This document shows, one piece after another, positions 6,871 to 11,559 of a stretch of DNA of 11,559 nt. The notes under the pieces were generated by a model. That model did not search any database. It was not told the origin of the DNA and was given only the letters and a program-made list of their open reading frames with translations. How positions within the stretch are numbered: position 1 is the stretch's first letter; every line of letters starts with the position of its first letter. Source of the DNA: Thermoflexales bacterium (GTDB lineage: Bacteria; Chloroflexota; Anaerolineae; B4-G1; SLSP01); NCBI GenBank assembly GCA_007130345.1, contig SLSP01000250.1:1-11559 (forward strand). Direction: 5' to 3'. The position numbers and the translations under genes are program-made.

Positions 6871-6884
6871 GTCCATGATATAAT
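6858..6884 (+). promoter_or_regulatory. Extended -10 promoter for the coiled-coil gene
   Basis: TGATATAATG carries a perfect TATAAT at 6879-6884 with an upstream TGN extension (6876-6878), the extended -10 form. A partial -35, TTGAGG (6858-6863), lies 15 bases upstream at the very edge of the inverted repeat that ends at 6859. Transcription would begin near 6891, giving a leader of about 65 bases to the ATG at 6956. Confidence 0.6.
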
Positions 6885-6955
6885 GAAGCGCGGTGCATTG
6901 TGGGCGGTCAAAACACTGTGCCCAACCCGATCACAATGGCGAAAGGAGCAGATGG

Positions 6956-8167
6956 ATGGAACTTTCTCAAATGGAGCAGATGATTCGCTGGCTCGACGAG
7001 GAGCGGAAGCGGGATAAGGCGGTCATTCTAGCCTTGCAAGAGCGCCTTGAGCAGCAGCTTCAGGTGGTCGAATCCCAATCGGTAGAAATTGAGCGACTGC
7101 ATCAGGAGATTGTGGAGTTGCGGGCCGATCTGCGGCGCACCGACGATTATCCGGCTATGGTGGAAAAGGTCAATCGCGATCTCGGCAGCGCATTAGAGGA
7201 ATTCAAGGGCCAGGTTCACCGGGAGCGACTGGAGCGCAGCAAAATGCACCGCGTCGAGATTGAGACGGTCAACGAGCATCTGGCCGATTTGGACAAGAAG
7301 GTGCGCGGCGTGTTACGATTGGAGGAGCCGCTCAAGGCCCGTGAAGCCGGCGAGCAACGTCTGCAAGGGCAAATGCAGCAATTGGTGAATGAACTGGCCG
7401 GGCTGACCAAACGCACCGAAGACCGCTTGCAATCCATCGTCTATCTGGAAGAGCAGCGCCGGGCCGACACGCGCCGCATCGCCTCCCTGGAAGGTGAGAT
7501 TCCACCGCTGCGCAAATCGTTGGATGAGTTGGGGGCCAAGCACATCCGGTTAGAGGACAGCATCCGCAAGCTGCCGAGCCGGGTAGACGAGGCCATCCAG
7601 ATCGCCAAATCCTACGATCCGCGCATCGAAGAGTTGCGCGTGGCCGATTTCCAGCGCGAGCAGCGGGTCAAGCAGTATTTGGAGCAGGCCGCGCAGGTCA
7701 ATCTGGAGGTCAACCGCCTCGTGGAGCAGACGCAGAAGTACGCCCTGCTCTATAATCAGAACAAGCAAGCGCTCGAGAACCTGGACGCCTTCCAGGTGCG
7801 GCTGGAAAAGCGCCAGAACGAGATCGCCGAGATGCAGCGGCTCACCGAGGAGCGGCTCAAGCGCCAGTGGGAAGAATGGCAAGCGGCCTTCGCGCGCGAC
7901 TGGCAGAAGCGCCTGGTGGCGGAAGAGGATCGCTGGCGGCGGCAAGACCTCGCCAACCAGAAGTCCCTCGAACACATGGCGGTGCTGGATGAGCAGGTCG
8001 AGCTATATTACCACGAGCTAGTGGCCCTCTGGGAAGAGTTGCGCGCGGCGGTCGGGCGCTGGGGGCAGGCCCTCCAGGAGATGATCAAGCCCAATCAGGA
8101 AGTCCCCACACAGCGGCTCAAGGAACTGCGCAACTTCGCAGAGGAGAAGCACAAGGAACTACTGTAA
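6956..8167 (+). CDS. Coiled-coil protein of unknown function (403 aa)
   Basis: The frame is open from a GTG at 6893, but ATG 6956 is preferred. AAAGGAG (6942-6948) sits seven bases before it, and the extra 21 residues are not helix-like. The product is almost wholly helical and charged, rich in Glu, Gln, Arg and Leu with heptad spacing. It has no cysteine, no signal peptide and no membrane segment. Prolines at 66, 125, 183-184, 207 and 222 divide the rod into segments. A tryptophan-rich stretch (RQWEEWQAAFARDWQKRL, then RWRR) lies around 303-329, and the end is a shorter helical domain with YYHELVALWEELRAAVGRW. Similar layouts occur in structural, SMC-like or scaffold proteins, but I see no ATPase or named domain. 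It is a single-gene unit with its own promoter and terminator. Confidence 0.8.
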   Translation: MELSQMEQMIRWLDEERKRDKAVILALQERLEQQLQVVESQSVEIERLHQEIVELRADLRRTDDYPAMVEKVNRDLGSALEEFKGQVHRERLERSKMHRVEIETVNEHLADLDKKVRGVLRLEEPLKAREAGEQRLQGQMQQLVNELAGLTKRTEDRLQSIVYLEEQRRADTRRIASLEGEIPPLRKSLDELGAKHIRLEDSIRKLPSRVDEAIQIAKSYDPRIEELRVADFQREQRVKQYLEQAAQVNLEVNRLVEQTQKYALLYNQNKQALENLDAFQVRLEKRQNEIAEMQRLTEERLKRQWEEWQAAFARDWQKRLVAEEDRWRRQDLANQKSLEHMAVLDEQVELYYHELVALWEELRAAVGRWGQALQEMIKPNQEVPTQRLKELRNFAEEKHKELL

Positions 8168-8194
8168 CCCGCGATTCGCGTCATGCATCACAAT

Positions 8195-8227
8195 AAACAA
8201 CGGGCCAGATCAACTGGCCCGTTGTTT
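8195..8227 (+). terminator. Strong intrinsic terminator between convergent genes
   Basis: A perfect 14-base-pair stem pairs 8195-8208 with 8214-8227 around the loop ATCAA, and its outer end runs into TTTTT (8225-8229). It lies 28 bases after the coiled-coil stop. Read on the minus strand it sits 30 bases after the oxoamine synthase stop and is followed by TTTATT, so it may work in both directions, more weakly on the minus strand. Confidence 0.88.
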
Positions 8228-8256
8228 TTATGTTAACCCGCAGCGCAACCAGGCCC

Positions 8257-9435
8257 TCAAATCACGCCCAACGCCTCCCCCACCTGCGCGAAGGTCGCCA
8301 GCACACGCTCCAACTGCTCGTCGGTGTGCGAAGCGATGTAGCTGGTGCGCAGCAAAGAGAGGTTCGGTGGGACGGCCGGCGGCAGCACCACGTTGGTATA
8401 GACCCCCGCGTCGAAGAGGGCCTTCCAGAACATCAGGGCCTTTGTGTCCTCGCCGATGATGACCGGGATGATGGGCGTCTGGCTCTCGCCGATGTTGAAG
8501 CCCAACTCGCGGTAGCGCTTGCGCATAAACGCCCCAATCTCGATGAGGCGCTGCACGCGCTCCGGCTCCTCCTGCATCACCTCTAGCGCGGCCATCGCCG
8601 CCGCCGTGTTCGCCGGGGGGATGCTGGCGCTGAAGATTAGGGAGCGCGCGTGGTGCTGGATGTAGTCGATGATGCCCGCGTCGCCGGCGATGAAGCCGCC
8701 CAGCGAGGCGAAGGACTTGCTGAACGTGCCCATAATCAAGTCCACATCCTCGGTCACGCCGAACTCGGCGGAGGTGCCGCGCCCGCCGCCCAAAACGCCG
8801 ACAGAGTGCGCGTCATCCACCATCAGCCGCGCGCCGTACTGCTTGCAGGCTGCGATCAGATCGGGCAAGGGGGCGATGTCCCCGCCCATGCTGAAGACGC
8901 CATCCACCACCACCAGCTTTCCGGCGTCCTCCGGTATCGATTCCAACACGCGACCCAACGCTTCCAGATCGTTGTGCGGGAAGCGCTTCATCGTGCCGTA
9001 GGAGAGCCGGCAGCCATCGATGATGCTGGCGTGATCCTCTTTGTCGGTGATGACGTAATCCTCGCGCCCCACCACCGCCGAAATCGTGCCCACGTTCACT
9101 TGATAGCCGGTGCTGAAGACCAGGGCGCTCTCTTTGCCCACCCACTTGGCTAATCGGCGCTCTAATTCCAGGTGCATTTCCAGCGTCCCGTTGAGGAAGC
9201 GGGAGCCGGTGCAGCTCGTCCCGTATTCTTTGATTGCGTCGATGGCGGCTTGCCGCACTTTGGGGTGTACCGTCAGCCCCAGGTAGTTGTTCGACCCGAT
9301 CATGATGACGCGGTGATCGCCAATCGCGGCCTCGGTCCCCTCGTTATTGGTCAGGGGGATGAAATAGGGATATAGTCCCGCCTCGCGCGCCTCTGCTGCC
9401 CGTGTGTAATCACCCGATTTACTGAAGATGTCCAT
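8257..9435 (-). CDS. Alpha-oxoamine synthase, serine palmitoyltransferase-like (392 aa)
   Basis: This PLP enzyme joins an amino acid to an acyl-CoA with loss of CO2. The family includes serine palmitoyltransferase, 2-amino-3-ketobutyrate CoA ligase and 8-amino-7-oxononanoate synthase. Visible landmarks are GSNNYLGLTVHPKV (47-60), SRFLNGTLEMHLELE (78-92), DHASIIDG (134-141, H135 stacks on PLP), VDDAHSVG (206-213, D207 and H210), TFSKSFASLGGF (237-248, Schiff-base K240) and LLRTSYIASHT (R363). Full length for the family. Features such as LYPYF near residue 21, GTE, HND after the DHAS block, VDGVFSMGGDIAPLP and VPPNLSLLRTSYIASHTDEQ recall Bacteroidetes-type serine palmitoyltransferases more than BioF or Kbl. 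That suggests a sphingoid-base role, but it is not proven. ATG at 9435 has AAGGGAGG just upstream. No bio, tdh or other lipid gene is adjacent. Confidence 0.87.
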   Translation of the reverse strand: MDIFSKSGDYTRAAEAREAGLYPYFIPLTNNEGTEAAIGDHRVIMIGSNNYLGLTVHPKVRQAAIDAIKEYGTSCTGSRFLNGTLEMHLELERRLAKWVGKESALVFSTGYQVNVGTISAVVGREDYVITDKEDHASIIDGCRLSYGTMKRFPHNDLEALGRVLESIPEDAGKLVVVDGVFSMGGDIAPLPDLIAACKQYGARLMVDDAHSVGVLGGGRGTSAEFGVTEDVDLIMGTFSKSFASLGGFIAGDAGIIDYIQHHARSLIFSASIPPANTAAAMAALEVMQEEPERVQRLIEIGAFMRKRYRELGFNIGESQTPIIPVIIGEDTKALMFWKALFDAGVYTNVVLPPAVPPNLSLLRTSYIASHTDEQLERVLATFAQVGEALGVI

Positions 9436-9611
9436 AATGCCTCCCTTGAGCGTGGTCTACATAATGAAAGGGATGTGTTTCAAGTACGATAGAGTTGTGC
9501 CGTGTTGCGTGTTGCGTTAATGAAAGACACCCCAATGAATGTGTCCTAATTCTAAAGAGGAAAGGGCAAGTGTCAAGCGAGGGACTGGGGTTAGCGCTTT
9601 GAAGGCTCCAA

Positions 9612-9700
9612 GCCCCGTCCCCGGGGCGGCTTCAGCTAAAAACCGGTTCTGGCAAATGAGGTTTTGCGCCGGAACCGCCCCCGAGACGGGGGCTACGAGC
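9612..9700 (+). repeat. Full copy C of the palindromic element, with enlarged centre
   Basis: The left palindrome GCCCCGTCCCCGGGGC (9612-9627) and right palindrome GCCCCCGAGACGGGGGC (9677-9693) are identical to those of copies B and D. The intervening part is 49 bases instead of 20, so the element is 89 rather than 60 bases. The added centre is itself an imperfect inverted repeat (GGTTCTGGCAAA against TTTTGCGCCGGAACC). The tail is CTACGAGC. It lies between genes, just past the ATPase stop codon. Confidence 0.8.
9638..9676 (-). terminator. Probable terminator of the ABC importer operon, formed by the centre of copy C
   Basis: Read on the minus strand, GGTTC (9676-9672) pairs with GAACC (9649-9645). 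GGC pairs with GCC, AAA with TTT, and there is one mismatch and a two-base bulge. The hairpin is followed by GG and five T bases (9642-9638). It begins about 50 bases beyond the ATPase stop. The stem is imperfect, but position and T-run fit an intrinsic terminator. Confidence 0.5.
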
Positions 9701-9724
9701 ATTTTCCGGCCAAATTCGATAGCT

Positions 9725-10507
9725 CTAAGCGAGGGACGGCGGCACAATCACGCGCCGCCCGGCGAGGTTCGCCACCTCGACGGGGATGCCGTACATCGCG
9801 GAGAGCATCTCGGCGGTGAGGACGCTTGCGACGGGGCCGGCGGCCAGCGGTTCGCCCGCCCGCAGCAGGATGGCGTGCTCGGCGATGGCGGCGGCGATGT
9901 CCGGTTCGTGCGTGGTGAAGACGACGGCGACGCCCCCGGCGGCCAAGTCGCGCAGGAGGGCCAGCACGCGCCACTTGTTGCCCAAATCCAGGTGCGAGGT
10001 CGGCTCGTCGAGGAGCAGGATGCGCGGCTGCTGCGCGATGGCGCGGGCGATCATCACCAGTTGGCGCTCGCCGCCGCTCAAGGATTGGATAGCGCGCGGG
10101 CCGAAGTCAGCCATCCCCACCGCGAGCAGGGCCTCCCGCGCCACCTGGACATCCGCCGGGCCGGGTGTGCGCAGGAAGTGCAGGTGCGGCGCGCGTCCCA
10201 GGAGGACGTATTCCAGCACGCTGAAGTTGAAGGGGACGACCTCGTTCTGCGCGACGAGGCCCACCAGCCGCCCCAGGTCGCGCCGGGTGTAGTGCTGATG
10301 CGGACGCCGGGCCAGCAGCACCGCGCCGCGACTGGGGGCCAGCGCGCCCAGGATGATGTGCAGCAGCGTCGATTTGCCGCACCCGTTCGGGCCGAGGATG
10401 ACCGTCACCGCGCCGCCGGGGATGTCGAGCGAGAGGTCGCGGAAGACGCCGCGCTCTGGCCCGGCGTAGCTGAAGGCCACGCGCTCCAGCGAGATGATGT
10501 CGTTCAC
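9725..10507 (-). CDS. ABC transporter ATP-binding protein, FecE/BtuD type (260 aa)
   Basis: This is the cytoplasmic ATPase of a metal-chelate, haem or vitamin B12 importer. All nucleotide-binding motifs are present: Walker A GPNGCGKST (39-47), Q-loop Q87, signature LSGGERQ (143-149), Walker B ILLLDEPTSHLD (163-174) and the H-loop His200. Length matches the family. The start is taken as GTG at 10507, giving MNDIISLERVAF, because it overlaps the permease stop as GTGA (10507-10504), the normal coupling for such pairs. A GTG five codons upstream (10522) is possible but would give a longer overlap. The stop at 9725 is followed by the hairpin of the expanded repeat. The substrate cannot be assigned from the ATPase; no substrate-binding protein, riboswitch or regulator is seen in the window. 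Confidence 0.9.
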   Translation of the reverse strand: MNDIISLERVAFSYAGPERGVFRDLSLDIPGGAVTVILGPNGCGKSTLLHIILGALAPSRGAVLLARRPHQHYTRRDLGRLVGLVAQNEVVPFNFSVLEYVLLGRAPHLHFLRTPGPADVQVAREALLAVGMADFGPRAIQSLSGGERQLVMIARAIAQQPRILLLDEPTSHLDLGNKWRVLALLRDLAAGGVAVVFTTHEPDIAAAIAEHAILLRAGEPLAAGPVASVLTAEMLSAMYGIPVEVANLAGRRVIVPPSLA

Positions 10508-11559
10508 GCGGCGCGCTCCCACGCGGCCCGACGCGGGCTGACCATCAGCACGCTGAAGAGCAGCGCGCCCACCATCGAGGTGAGGATGCCCAGCGGGATT
10601 TCGCCGGGGAGCGCGGCGCGGGCCACGGTGTCGCAGATGACGGTGAAGGTCGCGCCGAGGAGCAGCGCGCCAGGGAGCGCGTGGCGCGCGTCCGCGCCCA
10701 AGATGCGGCGGGCCAGGTGCGGCACAATCAGCCCGACCCAGCCGACCACGCCGGAGATGGCGACGACGGACGCGGTCGCGGCGACGACGGCCACGAGCAG
10801 CGCCAGCCGCTCGCGGGCCGGGGCCGCGCCGAGCGAGAAGGCCGTCCGCTCATCCAGCGAGAGCAGATTGAGCCGCCAGCGCAGCAGCAGCGTGAGCGTG
10901 AGCGCGGTCAGCGTCACCGGCGCGATCATCGCCACGTCGCGCCAGGTCACGCCCCAGAGCGCGCCGAGCATCCAGAAGACGATGTCGGGCAGTTGCGTGA
11001 GCGGGTCGGCCACGTACTTGAGCAGCCCCACGCCCGACGAGAAGAGCGCGGAGACCGCGATCCCGGCGAGGATCAGGCGCAGCGTCCAGCCGCCGTAGCG
11101 GATGTGGCGGGCCAGCGCGTAGGAGAAGGCCAATCCCAGGCAACCGAACAGCGCCGCCGAGAGCTGCATCCCCCAGAGCGACCCCGCCCCCAGGACGATG
11201 CTCAACGCCGCGCCGAAGGCCGCCCCCTGCGAGACGCCCAGGAAGCCGGGTTCCACCAGGGGATTGCGAAAGAGCATCTGCATCACCAGGCCGCCGGCGG
11301 AGAGCGTCATCCCAAGCAGCGCGGCGGCGAGGACGCGGGGCAAGCGCAGGTGGAGTACGAGTCGCCGCGCCAGGGGATCGCGCCAGAGCAGGCCCGGTGG
11401 CGTGAGATAGGGCGCGGGATAGCGGCCCACGAAGAGCGCGAGCAGCAGCACGGCGAACGCGAGGCCCGTCAGCCAGAGCAGTGGGGCGCGTTGCTCCCGC
11501 TCATAGCCCCCGTCTCGGGGGCGTTCCTGTTGCGCGGAGGCCGCCCCGGGGACGGGGCG
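10504..11559 (-). CDS. FecCD-family ABC permease (5' end outside the window)
   Basis: The protein is the membrane component of an iron-siderophore, haem or cobalamin importer. LRLPRVLAAALLGMTLSAGG, then QMLFRNPLVEPGFLGVSQGA, is the classic FecCD signature, and the rest has the expected hydrophobic segments, ending before an Arg-rich tail (SPRRAAWERAA). From the window edge, 351 residues are visible. The only conventional start inside the window, a GTG at 11451, would cut the first transmembrane helix (LLWLTGLAFAVLLLALFV) in half. The frame is open without any ATG, GTG or TTG from there to 11559, so the true start should lie beyond the edge. The visible N-terminal part is therefore encoded by palindromic element D (RPVPGAASAQQERPRDGGYE). 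The gene overlaps the ATPase gene by four bases. Confidence 0.85.
   Translation of the reverse strand, partial: RPVPGAASAQQERPRDGGYEREQRAPLLWLTGLAFAVLLLALFVGRYPAPYLTPPGLLWRDPLARRLVLHLRLPRVLAAALLGMTLSAGGLVMQMLFRNPLVEPGFLGVSQGAAFGAALSIVLGAGSLWGMQLSAALFGCLGLAFSYALARHIRYGGWTLRLILAGIAVSALFSSGVGLLKYVADPLTQLPDIVFWMLGALWGVTWRDVAMIAPVTLTALTLTLLLRWRLNLLSLDERTAFSLGAAPARERLALLVAVVAATASVVAISGVVGWVGLIVPHLARRILGADARHALPGALLLGATFTVICDTVARAALPGEIPLGILTSMVGALLFSVLMVSPRRAAWERAA
11499..11558 (-). repeat. Full copy D of the REPIN-like element, in the 5' coding part of the permease gene
   Basis: Read on the minus strand, the two palindromes at 11558-11543 and 11522-11506 are identical to those of copies B and C, with a 20-base spacer and a TATGAGC tail. 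It is 60 bases long, matching copy B at 54 of 60 positions without gaps. In the permease frame it encodes PVPGAASA, then ERPRDGG, the same frame as in the YfhO-flippase gene. The window ends one base outside it, so any left flank is unseen. Confidence 0.85.

Larger units (their letters stand above)
9436..9724. other. Non-coding gap between two minus-strand units
   Basis: This 289-base gap carries no credible gene. It holds a doubled CGTGTTG heptamer at 9501-9514, an 11-base direct repeat AAGCGAGGGAC at 9575-9585 and 9727-9737 (the second copy overlaps the end of the ATPase gene), and the expanded palindromic element at 9612-9700. No clear promoter for the oxoamine synthase gene could be picked out; a TTGAAA at about 9484-9479 (minus) lacks a well-spaced -10. 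Confidence 0.6.

Noticed and set aside
6893..6955. Upstream GTG start for the coiled-coil gene
   Set aside because: The putative transcript would start almost at this GTG, there is no ribosome site for it, and AAAGGAG at 6942-6948 clearly serves ATG 6956.
10508..10522. GTG at 10522 as the ATPase start
   Set aside because: It would overlap the permease by 19 bases and add GARRV without family support. The GTGA overlap at 10507-10504 is the usual arrangement.
9539..11098. 519-residue plus-strand open frame
   Set aside because: It covers the antisense strand of the ATPase and permease genes and reads through the palindromic repeat. No recognisable domain or ribosome site.

Overview
The window is about 11.6 kb of GC-rich bacterial chromosome with AT-richer, repeat-laden intergenic gaps. 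The gene content (a UPF0175 antitoxin, a YfhO-type membrane protein joined to a polysaccharide flippase, a cobalamin-binding radical SAM protein, a serine-palmitoyltransferase-like enzyme and a FecCD-type ABC importer) together with short dispersed repeats inside and between genes fits a free-living member of the Chloroflexota or a similar GC-rich phylum. That assignment is inference: there is no rRNA or other marker gene here.

Layout. Bases 1-166 (minus) hold the N-terminal part of a UPF0175 antitoxin-like gene, divergent from a very large gene at 535-4860 (plus). The 1441-residue product of that gene has a YfhO-like N-terminal part and a complete Wzx/MVF-type flippase at the C-terminus. It is followed by a B12-binding radical SAM gene (4928-6340), whose stop overlaps the start of a 68-residue gene of unknown function (6337-6543). 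These three may form one operon for cell-surface polymer or lipid work. An AT-rich repeat block follows (about 6546-6870). It contains a perfect 25-bp inverted repeat and abuts an extended -10 promoter for a cysteine-free coiled-coil gene (6956-8167). That gene converges, across a strong hairpin terminator, on an alpha-oxoamine synthase gene of the serine palmitoyltransferase type (8257-9435, minus). The right end is a minus-strand ABC importer operon: a FecCD permease (10504 to beyond 11559) and its ATPase (9725-10507), overlapping by four bases.

The most unusual feature is a dispersed element of about 60 bp made of two small palindromes in inverted orientation, REPIN-like in design. Three full copies and one partial copy lie in the window. 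Two full copies are inside coding sequence, in the YfhO-flippase gene and at the 5' end of the permease gene. They are read in the same frame and give nearly the same peptide (RPVPGAASA..ERPRDGG). The third full copy is intergenic, has an enlarged centre, and seems to provide the terminator of the ABC operon. The fusion gene carries two further low-complexity in-frame repeats, one of them at the flippase central loop. This looks like a genome in which palindromic repeats have repeatedly entered genes at places where the protein tolerates them.
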